Shown here piece by piece: positions 45,188-55,136 of a stretch of DNA of 64,000 bases (positions within the stretch are counted from its first letter, which is position 1; the number at the start of each line of letters is the position of its first letter). The stretch covers positions 1 to 64,000 of the forward strand of contig NZ_JAMDGY010000014.1 of the NCBI RefSeq assembly GCF_028656955.1, read 5' to 3'. The stretch comes from Pseudomonas fontis. Its GTDB lineage: Bacteria; Pseudomonadota; Gammaproteobacteria; Pseudomonadales; Pseudomonadaceae. Both the position numbers and the translations under genes were made by a program. A model generated the notes under the pieces. The model did no database searches and had not been told where the DNA came from. It was given only the letters and a program-made list of their open reading frames with translations.

Positions 45188-46618
45188 TTATTCAGCCAGT
45201 TTGAAGGTGATGAAGCTCGCGCGCCCCTGACGCAGGACTCGCATCGAAACCGAGCGGTTTTTCGGCAGGTCCTTGGCGATTTCGGTGAATTCCTTCGCCG
45301 AGCTGATCGCCTGGTTGTTCAGGTGGCTGATCACGTCACCCGGGCGCAGGCCGATCAAGGCTGCCGGACCATCCTGCACTTCCTTGATGACAACGCCACC
45401 CTTGAGCTCCAGGGTTTTCTTCTGCTCTGCGGTCAGGTCGGCGACCGACACGCCCAGGCGATTGCTGCTGCGCTCAACGCCGCCGTTGGCCGTGGTGGTA
45501 ACGTCCGGGTCTTCATCCGGCAGTGCACCGATGGTCACATCCAGGGTCTGGCGCTTGCCGTTGCGGATGATGTCCAGCTTGGCCTTGGCGCCGTCTTTCA
45601 GGTTACCGACCAGGTGTGGCAGGTCGGCGGACATGATGATCGGCTGGCCGTTCATGCTCAGGATCACGTCACCCACTTGCAGGCCGCCCTTGGCCGCAGG
45701 GCCATCGTCGAGCACCTGGGCTACCAGGGCACCGGCAGGCTTATCCAGGCCGAAGGATTCGGCGAGGTCCTTGTTGACCTCCTGGATCACTACGCCCAGC
45801 CAGCCGCGGCTGACCTTGCCGTCTTTTCTCAGCTGGTTGGAGACGTCCATCGCCACATCGATCGGGATCGCGAAGGACAGGCCCATGAAGCCGCCGGAGC
45901 GGGTGAAGATCTGCGAGTTGATCCCGACCACTTCGCCGTTCATGTTGAACAGCGGGCCACCGGAGTTACCCGGGTTGATCGCCACGTCGGTCTGGATGAA
46001 CGGCACATAGGTGTCGTTGGGCAGGGTCCGGCCCTTGGCGCTGACGATACCTTTGGTCACCGAATGGTCGAAGCCGAACGGCGAACCGATCGCCAGCACC
46101 CACTCACCGACCTTGAGCTTATTGGAATCACCCAGCTTGACGATCGGCAGGTCTTTGCCTTCGACCTTCAGCAGGGCTACGTCAGTGCGCTGGTCGGTGC
46201 CGACCAGCTTGGCTTGCAGCTCGCTGCGGTCCGACAGACGGACGATGATTTCATCAGCATCGGCCACCACGTGGTTGTTGGTCAGGATGTAGCCGTCGCT
46301 GGAGATGATGAAACCCGAACCCAGCGATTGCGCTTCGCGCTGGCGGTCGCCACGCGGTGAACGCGGGTTCTGCGGCATGTTGCGCTCGAAGAACTCGCGC
46401 AGACCAGGCGGCAGGCCCTCAAGGTCGGGCATCTGGCCGGCGGCATACTTGCGATCCGGCAGCTTCTGCTTGGTACTGATGTTCACCACGGCCGGCGAGG
46501 CTTGCTCAACCAGGGTGGTGAAGTCCGGCAGGGCTTCGGCTTGCGCGCTGACGACCTGGCCGAGCATGAGCACGGCGGCGACCAGCGATAAGTAGGATTT
46601 CAAGCGTGGTATTGACAT
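45188..46618 (-). CDS. mucD: Periplasmic DegP-like serine protease MucD
   Basis: MucD is a HtrA-family protease and chaperone that degrades misfolded envelope proteins and dampens the AlgU response. The 476-residue product has a signal peptide (cleaved near AQA-EAL). The catalytic triad is H116 (TNNHVV), D146 (RTDVALL) and S219 (NPGNSGGP), and two PDZ domains follow. 'gggag' precedes the ATG. It is the last muc gene; a separate promoter and a terminator lie between mucB and it. Confidence 0.95.
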   Translation of the reverse strand: MSIPRLKSYLSLVAAVLMLGQVVSAQAEALPDFTTLVEQASPAVVNISTKQKLPDRKYAAGQMPDLEGLPPGLREFFERNMPQNPRSPRGDRQREAQSLGSGFIISSDGYILTNNHVVADADEIIVRLSDRSELQAKLVGTDQRTDVALLKVEGKDLPIVKLGDSNKLKVGEWVLAIGSPFGFDHSVTKGIVSAKGRTLPNDTYVPFIQTDVAINPGNSGGPLFNMNGEVVGINSQIFTRSGGFMGLSFAIPIDVAMDVSNQLRKDGKVSRGWLGVVIQEVNKDLAESFGLDKPAGALVAQVLDDGPAAKGGLQVGDVILSMNGQPIIMSADLPHLVGNLKDGAKAKLDIIRNGKRQTLDVTIGALPDEDPDVTTTANGGVERSSNRLGVSVADLTAEQKKTLELKGGVVIKEVQDGPAALIGLRPGDVISHLNNQAISSAKEFTEIAKDLPKNRSVSMRVLRQGRASFITFKLAE

Positions 46619-46659
46619 ACGGCTCCCGTCACAACGAGCGTGGTTAAGCGGCCTGCAAA

Positions 46660-46756
46660 TGCAAAAAACCCGGTAGCACTCCCAAAGGGCTGCGACCGGG
46701 TTCGGTGCATCGGCATTCTTGATGCTGCAACAGCAGTAAAGGCCAGACCCTTTCGG
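46660..46756 (-). ncRNA. Candidate small RNA between mucB and mucD
   Basis: A sigma70-like promoter (46763-46791) would start transcription near 46756. The transcript opens with a hairpin closed by a GAAA loop (within 46743-46766). It ends about 95 bases later at a strong terminator: AACCCGGT pairs with ACCGGGTT, followed by Ts (46663-46702). Independent promoter plus terminator suggests an sRNA. An attenuator for mucD is the alternative. No known family is recognised. Confidence 0.45.
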
Positions 46757-46762
46757 GACTGA

Positions 46763-46791
46763 CCTATAGAAAATTCTGGATGATTTTGCAA
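46763..46791 (-). promoter_or_regulatory. Sigma70-like promoter upstream of mucD
   Basis: On the minus strand TTGCAA (46791-46786) and TATAGG (46768-46763) are separated by 17 bases. The site lies between mucB and mucD and precedes the candidate small RNA and terminator. Confidence 0.5.
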
Positions 46792-46879
46792 ACTTGAAGG
46801 CTTACCAATCATTTCAGGGTCTCAGCGGCCTGCCGATCATTCAAGCTTCACCTCGTGTGTTCGCTCAATGGTCAGCAGC

Positions 46880-47845
46880 TCACTGACTGGCCTGGGCATC
46901 TTGTGCCCGCATCGACAGGGCTACCCGTTCGGCGGTGCCGATTGGAATCTCGCCCACCACGGTCACCATCACCTCGCCCTTGGGCGTGGTCAGGCGGCGC
47001 GATACCGCTACAGTCGGGCCAAGCTGGGTGCGAACATCCGCCCCGGCAGCGCCATCCACGGCCTCCAGGAACACCGAGAAGCGCGCCAGGCCATCGTCAT
47101 ACATCAGGCTACTGACAGCGCCTTTACCCGCAGGGTCCTTGCGTACGCTGCTGTTGATCAGCTCAAACCCTGGCGGCAGCCAATCGGAACGCCAACCGGC
47201 CACCGATTCACTGCTACGGGCCACCGATTGGGCAACCGGCTTGCAGTTGCCGCTGGGCCGCAGCTCAGCGTCGTCCGGAATATCAGCGGTATCCAGACGA
47301 GTGAACTGGAAGCGCTCGAGCAACTGCTCCTTGTCGTTGATCAACAAGGATTTGAGCGGCAACGCAGTTTTGTCGTCCAGGTGTATTTCAAAGGCGTAGC
47401 GATGTTGATCACGCGGCCTGAGGGTAATGATCGTGACATCACGGCCAGCCACTCGAGAGTGACCGGCCACGCTCAGGTCGTACCAATTCATCAACTTCAG
47501 TGGATCGAGCACACGCGCCGACGACTCCGTCGCATTGCCTACCCCTTGCACCAGGGTCCCGCTTACGCACTGGGTCTGCCCATCGACACGCACGACTTCC
47601 TGGGCCGGGCCATCGAGCTGCAACAACCGCTCGCTGACTTTGCCGTCCTGGACCCGATGCCAGATGTCGTGGGTGGAGAAGCTGCCATTACGCTCGTAAA
47701 CGAAAGTACCTTGGTAACTCTGCTGTTGCTCGGCCTTCGCCAACCGGTTGAGCCAGTCGGCGGCATCTGTCGATGAGTTGGCGGCCAGAGCCGGCATCGC
47801 CATGCCTACACCGAGCAAGAGCGGTATGAAAGGTAGCGCGCGCAT
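46880..47845 (-). CDS. mucB: Sigma factor AlgU regulatory protein MucB
   Basis: MucB (RseB family) binds the periplasmic part of anti-sigma MucA and protects it from cleavage. The 321-residue protein has a signal peptide (cleaved near ALA-ANS), the N-terminal fold starting DWLNRLAKAEQQQSYQGTFVYER, and the C-terminal MucB/RseB domain. It follows mucA by 12 bases. The mucC gene present in P. aeruginosa is missing here. Confidence 0.95.
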   Translation of the reverse strand: MRALPFIPLLLGVGMAMPALAANSSTDAADWLNRLAKAEQQQSYQGTFVYERNGSFSTHDIWHRVQDGKVSERLLQLDGPAQEVVRVDGQTQCVSGTLVQGVGNATESSARVLDPLKLMNWYDLSVAGHSRVAGRDVTIITLRPRDQHRYAFEIHLDDKTALPLKSLLINDKEQLLERFQFTRLDTADIPDDAELRPSGNCKPVAQSVARSSESVAGWRSDWLPPGFELINSSVRKDPAGKGAVSSLMYDDGLARFSVFLEAVDGAAGADVRTQLGPTVAVSRRLTTPKGEVMVTVVGEIPIGTAERVALSMRAQDAQASQ

Positions 47846-47857
47846 GATCCTCCTTAC

Positions 47858-48451
47858 TTAGCGATTTTCCAGGCTAGCCGCACGGGCATAGGGCAGAGCG
47901 CTTTCGGTACCTTTCACGGCAGCTTCCTGAGCGTGCTGGCGCAGATAGCCTGGCAGACGCTGGTCTTGCCAGCCGCTTTGACCCTGCAGCACACCATTGG
48001 CCATCGGACCGGTAGGTTGCTCGGCACTTTCACTATAGCCTGCCAAAACCGCCGGGCCTTGGACCTGAGGCATGTTCAGGCCAGGTTGTGCCGGTTGCTG
48101 TGCAGCCAACTGGGCACCCGTGATTTCGTCCTGGTTGTACAGGCGAACACCTGCCAGTACCGCAACCGTGACCGAGGCGGCTACCGCCAGACGGCCCAGC
48201 GTACGCCAAGGGCCGCGAGCGACCTTGACCGGCGTGGCTTCTTCGGCCAGTGCAGCAGACACCGCCGAGGCGATATCCAATTTAGGCAGCAGCAACTCCT
48301 TGTGCATGGCTGCGCGGGCTACCTGGTAACGCGACCAGGTGGCACGGGTTTCGGTGTCGTCCACGGCACTCAGTACCCGGCGTAACTCCAGTTCATCCGC
48401 TTCGTTATCCATCACCGCGGACAGCGATTCCTGCAACGCTTCACGACTCAT
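47858..48451 (-). CDS. mucA: Anti-sigma factor MucA
   Basis: MucA is an inner-membrane protein that holds AlgU inactive. The 197-residue product has an N-terminal RseA-like domain (MSREALQESLSAVMDNEADELELRRVL), one membrane helix at about 83-105 and a periplasmic tail recognised by MucB. The ATG at 48451 has 'agagga' before it and fits the family. It lies 31 bases after algU. The coding sequence looks intact. Confidence 0.95.
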   Translation of the reverse strand: MSREALQESLSAVMDNEADELELRRVLSAVDDTETRATWSRYQVARAAMHKELLLPKLDIASAVSAALAEEATPVKVARGPWRTLGRLAVAASVTVAVLAGVRLYNQDEITGAQLAAQQPAQPGLNMPQVQGPAVLAGYSESAEQPTGPMANGVLQGQSGWQDQRLPGYLRQHAQEAAVKGTESALPYARAASLENR

Positions 48452-48482
48452 GGCGGTTCCTCTCTTGGCTGTCGCCGCTGTC

Positions 48483-49064
48483 TCAGGTTTCCTGCAACAA
48501 CGGCTGCAGGGCTTTATCAATGGCCTCCCGAGCGCGGAAAATTCGAGAGCGCACGGTACCCACTGGACACTGCATGACGCTCGCAATGTCCTCGTAACTC
48601 AGACCATCGAATTCACGTAAAGTTAATGCCGTACGCAAATCTTCTGGCAGCTGCTGGATGGTTCGATGAACGGTGTCTTCGATCTCATCACGCAGCAGCG
48701 CACGTTCTGGGGACTCGAGGTCTTTGAGGCCATGATCGCCATCGTAAAACTCTGCATCCTCGGAACTTACGTCACTATCCGGTGGCCGACGACCGCGGGA
48801 CACCAGGTAATTTTTCGCCGTGTTGATCGCAATCCGGTAGAGCCAGGTGTAAAACGCACTGTCTCCACGAAAATTGCCTAGCGCACGGTAAGCCTTGATG
48901 AACGCTTCTTGCGCCACATCCTGGGCTTCGTGGGTGTCGTGCACAAAACGCACGATCAACCCGAGAATCTTGTGCTGATACTTCAGCACCAACAGATCAA
49001 ACGCTCGCCTGTCGCCACGCTGAACGCGCTCGACAAGCTGCTGATCCTCTTCCTGGGTTAGCAT
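48483..49064 (-). CDS. algU: RNA polymerase sigma factor AlgU (RpoE-like ECF)
   Basis: AlgU is an extracytoplasmic-function sigma factor for envelope stress and exopolysaccharide genes. The 193-residue product begins MLTQEEDQQLVERVQRGDRR, has the region 2 stretch DVAQEAFIKAYRALGNFRGDSAFYTWLYRIA and region 4 YEDIASVMQCPVGTVRSRIFRAREAI. The ATG at 49064 follows 'aggaga' at the right distance. An AlgU-type promoter lies about 250 bases upstream, fitting autoregulation. Confidence 0.97.
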   Translation of the reverse strand: MLTQEEDQQLVERVQRGDRRAFDLLVLKYQHKILGLIVRFVHDTHEAQDVAQEAFIKAYRALGNFRGDSAFYTWLYRIAINTAKNYLVSRGRRPPDSDVSSEDAEFYDGDHGLKDLESPERALLRDEIEDTVHRTIQQLPEDLRTALTLREFDGLSYEDIASVMQCPVGTVRSRIFRAREAIDKALQPLLQET

Positions 49065-49312
49065 GAACTCTCCTCGGTAAACCAGGAGGGGCGCTGCATC
49101 AGCCATCGTTCAGGCTTGCAACCATAGACTCGGGCTTTTCGCAAAAGTTCTCCCCTCCCGGCAAGTTTCCTGCGGCCCTTGGTCGGCTCGCACGAAAAAC
49201 GCAGCGCGGTCACGGCCGGCTGCGTAAATAATCGGTTTTCGCAATACATGGGCAGTGCCGAAACTGACGTCGCGCCCCATTGCTGCGGCGCCCTGACCTA
49301 CAGGCAACCTTC

Positions 49313-49341
49313 TATGGATACACGCAATTCCAGGAAAGTTC
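49313..49341 (-). promoter_or_regulatory. AlgU-type promoter upstream of algU
   Basis: On the minus strand GAACTT (49341-49336) and TCCATA (49318-49313) are spaced 17 bases apart, close to the GAACTT-N16/17-TCNNA consensus of AlgU/RpoE promoters. It supports autoregulation. The remaining part of the 49065-49523 gap between algU and nadB shows no gene. Confidence 0.65.
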
Positions 49342-49523
49342 CCACATAACACCGTCAGGACATAACAGACGCCATGGAAATCAGGGCATTGAGGCTGCTA
49401 TAAAGGCAACCACCCCAGATTCACGATAGTTTCACAATGCCATAAACGCCTGACCATTGTGCCGATACCCCCGTCCTTATACTAGTGTCCTTCGTGGTCG
49501 CCCTCGCGCGGAAATTCCAAGAC

Positions 49524-51140
49524 ATGAGCCAACAATTCCAACATGACGTTCTTGTGATCGGCAGCGGTGCCGCTGGCCTCAGCCTGGCGCTGACCCTCCC
49601 CAGCCACCTGCGCATCGCCGTCCTGAGCAAAGGCGACCTGGCCAACGGCTCGACCTTTTGGGCCCAGGGCGGCGTGGCCGCCGTGCTCGATGACACCGAC
49701 ACCGTACAGTCGCATGTCGAAGACACCCTCAATGCCGGCGGCGGGCTCTGCCATGAAGATGCCGTACGCTTCACCGTCGAGCACAGCCGCGAATCCATCC
49801 AGTGGCTGATCGACCAGGGCGTACCCTTTACCCGTGACGAGCACGCCAGCGACGATGACCGCGGCTTCGAGTTCCACCTTACCCGCGAAGGCGGCCACAG
49901 CCATCGGCGCATCATTCATGCGGCCGATGCCACCGGCGCGGCGATTTTCACCACACTGCTCGCCCAGGCCCGCCAGCGCCCGAACATCGAGTTGCTGGAG
50001 CAACGCGTTGCCGTCGATCTGATTACCGAGCGCCGCCTGGGCCTGGACGGCGACCGCTGCCTGGGCGCCTACGTGCTCGACCGCAGCACCGGCGAAGTGG
50101 ACACCTTCGGCGCGCGCTTCACCGTGCTCGCCACCGGTGGCGCGGCCAAGGTCTACCTCTACACCAGCAACCCGGACGGCGCCTGCGGCGATGGCATCGC
50201 CATGGCCTGGCGCGCCGGCTGTCGCGTGGCGAACCTTGAGTTCAACCAGTTCCACCCGACCTGCCTGTACCACCCGCAGGCCAAGAGCTTCCTGATCACC
50301 GAAGCGCTGCGTGGTGAAGGCGGCCTGCTCAAGCTGCCCAATGGCGAGCGCTTCATGCCGCGCTTCGACCCACGTGCCGAGCTGGCCCCGCGCGATATCG
50401 TCGCCCGTGCCATCGACCACGAGATGAAGCGCCTGGGCGTGGATTGCGTGTACCTGGACATCAGCCACAAGCCGGCCGAGTTCGTCAAAAGCCACTTCCC
50501 GACAGTCTATGAACGCTGCCTGACCTTCGGCATCGACATCACCCAGCAAGCCATTCCCGTAGTGCCCGCCGCGCATTACACCTGCGGCGGCGTGATGGTC
50601 GATGATCAGGGCCACACCGACGTGCCGGGCCTGTACGCCATTGGCGAAACCAGCTTCACCGGCCTGCACGGCGCCAACCGCATGGCCAGCAACTCGCTGC
50701 TTGAATGCTTCGTCTACGGCCGCTCGGCTTCGGCGGACATCGTCGCCAAGTTGGCGGCAGTAGACATGCCGCTGGCCCTGCCATGCTGGGATGCCAGCCA
50801 GGTCACCGACTCGGATGAGGATGTGATCATTGCGCACAACTGGGACGAACTGCGGCGATTCATGTGGGACTATGTCGGCATCGTGCGTACCAACAAGCGC
50901 TTGCAACGTGCCGAGCACCGGGTGCGTCTGCTGCTCGACGAGATCGACGAGTTCTACAGCAACTACAAGGTCAGCCGCGACCTGATCGAGCTGCGCAACC
51001 TGGCCCAGGTGGCGGAGTTGATGATTCGTTCGGCCATGCAGCGCAAGGAGTCACGCGGGCTGCATTACACCCTGGACTACCCCGACATGCTCGCCGAGGC
51101 CCGCGACACTATTCTGCAGCCGCCCACCTACGCCGACTGA
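49524..51140 (+). CDS. nadB: L-aspartate oxidase
   Basis: NadB oxidises L-aspartate to iminoaspartate, the first step of de novo NAD synthesis. The 538-residue flavoprotein has the FAD-binding GSGAAGLS at 13-20, [34 protein letters not shown] and a helical C-terminal domain. The start [15 protein letters not shown] at 49524 is preferred. It is divergent from algU, and its last 32 bases overlap the convergent ygfX end. Confidence 0.95.
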   Translation: MSQQFQHDVLVIGSGAAGLSLALTLPSHLRIAVLSKGDLANGSTFWAQGGVAAVLDDTDTVQSHVEDTLNAGGGLCHEDAVRFTVEHSRESIQWLIDQGVPFTRDEHASDDDRGFEFHLTREGGHSHRRIIHAADATGAAIFTTLLAQARQRPNIELLEQRVAVDLITERRLGLDGDRCLGAYVLDRSTGEVDTFGARFTVLATGGAAKVYLYTSNPDGACGDGIAMAWRAGCRVANLEFNQFHPTCLYHPQAKSFLITEALRGEGGLLKLPNGERFMPRFDPRAELAPRDIVARAIDHEMKRLGVDCVYLDISHKPAEFVKSHFPTVYERCLTFGIDITQQAIPVVPAAHYTCGGVMVDDQGHTDVPGLYAIGETSFTGLHGANRMASNSLLECFVYGRSASADIVAKLAAVDMPLALPCWDASQVTDSDEDVIIAHNWDELRRFMWDYVGIVRTNKRLQRAEHRVRLLLDEIDEFYSNYKVSRDLIELRNLAQVAELMIRSAMQRKESRGLHYTLDYPDMLAEARDTILQPPTYAD

Positions 51141-51561
51141 ACTTCAAGCGCAAACGCAGGCGCCGGTGTTGCACCGGCTCCAGCGCGTCATGGGCAATGC
51201 ACAGGCTTTCGCCAAGGCGGCGCCCTTGGCGGCGATAACGCAGCACCACCAGGCCGGGCAGCGCCAGGCTGTCGCGCAGCAACTGCACCGGCTGCCAGCC
51301 ATCCGCCGCACGCCACAGATACCAACCCTGCGCATCACGGCGCAAACGGGTAACGGCATACGCGTGGTTGAGCAGAATACGACGCGGGATCACCCAGGCG
51401 GCATGCGCCAGGCACAGCAGTGCGCCAACCAGGCTTGTCCAGAGGGGAATATCGAGAATCAGCAATGCCGCCAAGGCGAACAATTGGCAGGCGAGGTACA
51501 CCGCCAGCAGGCTTTTCGAGCCTTGCCAGCGGCATTCGAAACGGTCACTTGGGCTGGACAC
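51109..51561 (-). CDS. ygfX: YgfX-like membrane protein
   Basis: The 150-residue protein has two adjacent hydrophobic segments (about 17-60) near the N-terminus and an Arg-rich C-terminal half, as in YgfX (CptA). YgfX is known as the partner gene of sdhE and has been reported to affect cell division proteins in some bacteria. The start appears to be GTG at 51561 ([11 protein letters not shown]), 17 bases inside the sdhE end. The gene overlaps nadB tail to tail. Confidence 0.8.
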   Translation of the reverse strand: MSSPSDRFECRWQGSKSLLAVYLACQLFALAALLILDIPLWTSLVGALLCLAHAAWVIPRRILLNHAYAVTRLRRDAQGWYLWRAADGWQPVQLLRDSLALPGLVVLRYRRQGRRLGESLCIAHDALEPVQHRRLRLRLKFSRRRWAAAE

Positions 51562-51799
51562 GGTCCAGGATGATGCGAACCATGCGTTGCAGCTCAGGGT
51601 CTTCGGACTCGTTGCGCTCCATGAACCAGCCGAACATGTCCTGGTCTTCACAGCCCAGCAGGCGCCAGTACAACTCACGGTCTTCCTTGCTCAGCGTGGC
51701 GTAGACGTCCTGGCTGAAAGGTACCAGCAACACGTCCAGCTCGAGCATGCCGCGGCGGCTATGCCAAAACAGACGGTTGAGTTCAATTTGTTCGACCAT
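51545..51799 (-). CDS. sdhE: Succinate dehydrogenase flavinylation factor SdhE
   Basis: SdhE promotes covalent FAD attachment to succinate dehydrogenase. The 84-residue protein has the conserved RRGMLELD at 15-22 and FGWFMER-type helix later in the chain, typical of the DUF339 fold. It is the first gene of the sdhE-ygfX pair. The divergent gap to ygfZ (51800-51964) should hold the promoters. Confidence 0.93.
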   Translation of the reverse strand: MVEQIELNRLFWHSRRGMLELDVLLVPFSQDVYATLSKEDRELYWRLLGCEDQDMFGWFMERNESEDPELQRMVRIILDRVQPK

Positions 51800-51964
51800 C
51801 GGGCCCTCCTCGAATAGGCGGCCAGTATACAGGCCCCGCTTGCCATGGGCACAAGGCGTTGGTCGCGTGTCATGTTGCCAGATGATGACTGGTCCCCAGC
51901 CTGCTACCTATTTTGCCGGTAGCCCTCTATGATGGCCTCCAGTCTTATTTACCTGCGATGACCC

Positions 51965-52906
51965 ATGGCCGACTCCGCTTTTTTCTGCCCCCTGTCTCAC
52001 GAGGGCGTCCTCGCCGTCCGCGGCTCTGACGCCGGCAAGTTCCTGCAAGGTCAGCTGACCTGCAACATCAGTTACCTCAACGAACACACTGCAAGCCTTG
52101 GCGCCCGCTGCATGGTCAAGGGCCGCATGCAATCGAGCTTCCGCATCCTGCCCGAGGCCGATGGCTTCCTCCTGGCGATGGCCCGCGAGCTGCTGGAACC
52201 GCAGTTGGCCGACCTGAAAAAATACGCAGTGTTCTCCAAAGCCAAGCTCACCGACGAATCAGCCGCCTGGGCGCGTTTCGGCCTGCACGATGGCGACGCC
52301 GCGCTGCAGGCACTGGGCCTTGAAGTGCCGGCGCAAACCGATGCAACGACCCGCCACAACGGCCTGATCGCCATCGCCGCGTCACCCCGGCGCATCGAGC
52401 TCTGGGTACCCGCAGCGCAAGCCGACGCCGTGCGCGAGCAACTGCTGACGCACCTGCCAGAGGGCGATCTGAACGGCTGGTTGCTGGGGCAGATTCGCGC
52501 CGGTATCGGCCAGGTCATGGAGCAGACCCGCGAACTGTTCATCCCGCAGATGATCAACCTGCAAGCCGTTGGCGGCGTCAGCTTCAAGAAAGGCTGCTAC
52601 ACCGGCCAGGAAATCGTCGCGCGCATGCAGTACCTGGGCAAGCTCAAGCGCCGCCAGTACCGCGTGGCCCTGGACAGCGACACCCTGCCGGCCCCCGGTA
52701 CCGAGATCTTCTCGCCAACCCACGGCTCCTCGATTGGTGAGGTGGTCCTGGCTGCGCGCAGCGAACAGGGCAGCGAACTGCTGGCGGTGTTGACGGCTGA
52801 CTCAGTGGAAGACAACAACCTGCACCTGGGCAGCAAGGAAGGCCCGCGCCTGACGCTGCTGTCCCTGCCTTATGAACTGGACCGTGACCGCGAGATCCAG
52901 CGTTGA
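51965..52906 (+). CDS. ygfZ: YgfZ, folate-binding protein for Fe-S cluster enzymes
   Basis: YgfZ is a GcvT-like protein that supports assembly or repair of certain Fe-S enzymes. The 313-residue product contains the invariant KGCYTGQE motif at 209-216 with C211, and an N-terminal LSHEGVLAVRGSDAGKFLQGQ. It is divergent from sdhE, an arrangement that recurs in gamma-proteobacteria. The next gene begins 38 bases after its stop. Confidence 0.93.
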   Translation: MADSAFFCPLSHEGVLAVRGSDAGKFLQGQLTCNISYLNEHTASLGARCMVKGRMQSSFRILPEADGFLLAMARELLEPQLADLKKYAVFSKAKLTDESAAWARFGLHDGDAALQALGLEVPAQTDATTRHNGLIAIAASPRRIELWVPAAQADAVREQLLTHLPEGDLNGWLLGQIRAGIGQVMEQTRELFIPQMINLQAVGGVSFKKGCYTGQEIVARMQYLGKLKRRQYRVALDSDTLPAPGTEIFSPTHGSSIGEVVLAARSEQGSELLAVLTADSVEDNNLHLGSKEGPRLTLLSLPYELDRDREIQR

Positions 52907-52943
52907 GCCAGACTCCCTCCATGAACGCGGTAGAAAACCAACG

Positions 52944-53750
52944 ATGAACACGCTGGCCGAGATGGTGAGGACGCAGCTGCTGGTGGCCATCGACAACGAC
53001 GATCTGGTGTTGCCGACCCTGCCCGAAGTGGCCCTGAGCATCCGCGAAGCGGCAGAAGACACCGAGATCAGCGTCAATGCGCTGAGCAAGGTGATCGGCC
53101 GTGACGCAGCCCTGGCTGCGCGCCTGATCAAGGTGGTCAACAGCCCGCTGCTGCGGGCGGCTACCGAAGTCACCGACCTGCAGACCGCCATTACCCGACT
53201 GGGCATCAACTACAGCTGCAACCTGGCCATCGGCCTGGTGATCGAGCAGATCTTCCATGCCCGCTCCGAAGTGGTCGAGCAGAAAATGCGCGAAATCTGG
53301 GCAACCAGCCTGGAAGTTGCCGGTATCAGCTATGAACTGTGCATGCGCTTTACCCAGCTCAAGCCTGACCAGGGTGCCCTGGCCGGGCTGGTCCACCAGA
53401 TCGGCGTGCTGCCGATCCTGACCTACGCCGAAGAGCACAACGAATTGTTGTCCGACCCGGTGTGCCTGAACCATGTGATCGAGCAGATCCACCCGGTGCT
53501 GGGCGACAAGATCCTCAGCGTCTGGGAGTTCCCCGAGCTGCTCGCCGGCTTGCCCAGCCAGGTCCAGGACCTCGACCGGCACAGCAACAAGGTCGACTAC
53601 GTGGATGTCGTGCAGATCGCTCGCGCGCTCAGCGATGTTGGCCGTGAACGCCCCCTGGCCGCCCTGCCCGCCTACCGCCACCTGAACCTGCCGGCCGGCA
53701 GCCAGCTGTCGATTGGTGAGCTGCTGGGCGCCCGGCACATGTTCCGCTAG
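52944..53750 (+). CDS. HDOD domain-containing protein
   Basis: The 268-residue soluble protein has an HDOD domain covering about 20-215 (LPTLPEVALSIREAAEDTEIS, IGRDAALAARLIKVVNSPLL, LVHQIGVLPIL). HDOD proteins are related to HD phosphohydrolases but usually lack the metal ligands, and act in signalling. The specific role is unknown. The ATG at 52944 (MNTLAEMVRTQLL) is preferred over an earlier in-frame start inside ygfZ. Its stop is 4 bases from the convergent tctE stop. Confidence 0.85.
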   Translation: MNTLAEMVRTQLLVAIDNDDLVLPTLPEVALSIREAAEDTEISVNALSKVIGRDAALAARLIKVVNSPLLRAATEVTDLQTAITRLGINYSCNLAIGLVIEQIFHARSEVVEQKMREIWATSLEVAGISYELCMRFTQLKPDQGALAGLVHQIGVLPILTYAEEHNELLSDPVCLNHVIEQIHPVLGDKILSVWEFPELLAGLPSQVQDLDRHSNKVDYVDVVQIARALSDVGRERPLAALPAYRHLNLPAGSQLSIGELLGARHMFR

Positions 53751-53753
53751 GGC

Positions 53754-55136
53754 TTACTGCGCCGGGGGGAAACTGACCCGTACCTTGAGCCCGCCACCCT
53801 CGCCGTCATGCAGGCTGATCTGCGCCAGGTGCGCCCGGCAGATCTCGCCGACGATGGCCAGGCCCAACCCCGTGCCTTGGGCACTGCGCCGGTAGAAGCG
53901 CTCGAACACCCGCTCACGCTCCTGTTCCGGGATGCCTGGACCATCATCTTCGACTTCCAGTACGCCCGGCTCGCTGACCCGCAAGATCACGTTGCCGTCC
54001 TTGGGCGTATGGGCCAGGGCGTTGTCGACCAGGTTGCTCAGCAGTTCGTTGAGCAGGGTCGGCTCACCACGTACCCAGACCGGGGTTTCAGCTTCCAGGG
54101 CCAGGGCCACGCCGCGCGCATGCGCCAGCGGTGCCATGGCCATGCCCAGTTCACGCGCCAGCTGGCTGAGATCAAGCAACTGCGCGCCGCCTTCGGCAAT
54201 CGCCCGCGCGCCGTTTTCCACCCGCGCCAATGAAAGCAACTGGTTGGCCAGGTGGGTCAGCCGGTCGGTGCCCTGCGCAGCCGACTCCAGGGTGTCGTGC
54301 CAAACTTGTGGCTCCTTCGAACGCAGCCCCAACTCGACCCGCGCCTTCAGCGCAGCCAGCGGCGTACGCAGCTCATGGGCGGCATCGGCAATGAACTGTG
54401 CCTGACGCTCGAACTGCCCACGCAGGCGCTCGGTGAAATGGTTCAAGGCCCGCACCAGCGGCCCCAGCTCCTGCTGCACCTGCACCAACGGCAAGGCGCG
54501 CAGGTCGTCCGGCTGACGCTCCTCCACTGCGCTGCGCAAGCGTTCCAGCGGGCGCAGCGCGGCACTGACGGCAAACCACACCAGCATCAACGCCCCCAGC
54601 GCCAGCATGCCCAGGCGCAACAAGGTGTCGGCCATCAGCCCACGGGCCATGCGCACCCGCGCCTCCTCGGTCTCGGCCACGCGAATTTCGGCCATGCCGT
54701 TCATGTTTGGTTCGGTCACCGCCTTGAGCAGGCTCACCACGCGTACGTCCTGCCCCAGGTAGCGGGCATCGTAGAAGCGCGCCAGGGCCGGATAATCGTC
54801 GGTACGCGGGGTGCCGGGCGGTGGCGCTGGCAGGTTTTCGTAGCCGGAAATCAGCTTCTGGTGGATATCGTTGACCTGGTAGTAGATCCGCCCGGCGCTG
54901 TCGTAGGCGAAGGTATCCAGGGCCACATAGGGCACATCGGCACTCAGGGTGCCGTCGCGCTGGGACAGGCCAGCGGCGATGGTCCGCGCCGAGGCCAGCA
55001 AGGTGCGGTCATAGGCGGTGTCGGCCGCTTCGCGACCGTTCCAGTAGGCGCTCAGGCCGCTGGCCACCATCAACACCACCAGCAGCAGGGCCAGGTTCCA
55101 CAGCAGCCGCGTGCGCAGGCTGCCGGCGTCACGCAT
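53754..55136 (-). CDS. tctE: Tricarboxylate sensor histidine kinase TctE
   Basis: The 460-residue inner-membrane kinase has two membrane helices (about 11-30 and 172-192). Between them is a TctE-type N-terminal sensor region, then HAMP, the H-box FIADAAHELRTPLAALK (H254) and ATPase motifs NLVDNALAHT and GTGLGLAIV. It probably senses citrate or related acids outside the cell. It overlaps tctD by 8 bases. The start MRDAGSLRTRLLWN fits the family. Confidence 0.9.
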   Translation of the reverse strand: MRDAGSLRTRLLWNLALLLVVLMVASGLSAYWNGREAADTAYDRTLLASARTIAAGLSQRDGTLSADVPYVALDTFAYDSAGRIYYQVNDIHQKLISGYENLPAPPPGTPRTDDYPALARFYDARYLGQDVRVVSLLKAVTEPNMNGMAEIRVAETEEARVRMARGLMADTLLRLGMLALGALMLVWFAVSAALRPLERLRSAVEERQPDDLRALPLVQVQQELGPLVRALNHFTERLRGQFERQAQFIADAAHELRTPLAALKARVELGLRSKEPQVWHDTLESAAQGTDRLTHLANQLLSLARVENGARAIAEGGAQLLDLSQLARELGMAMAPLAHARGVALALEAETPVWVRGEPTLLNELLSNLVDNALAHTPKDGNVILRVSEPGVLEVEDDGPGIPEQERERVFERFYRRSAQGTGLGLAIVGEICRAHLAQISLHDGEGGGLKVRVSFPPAQ

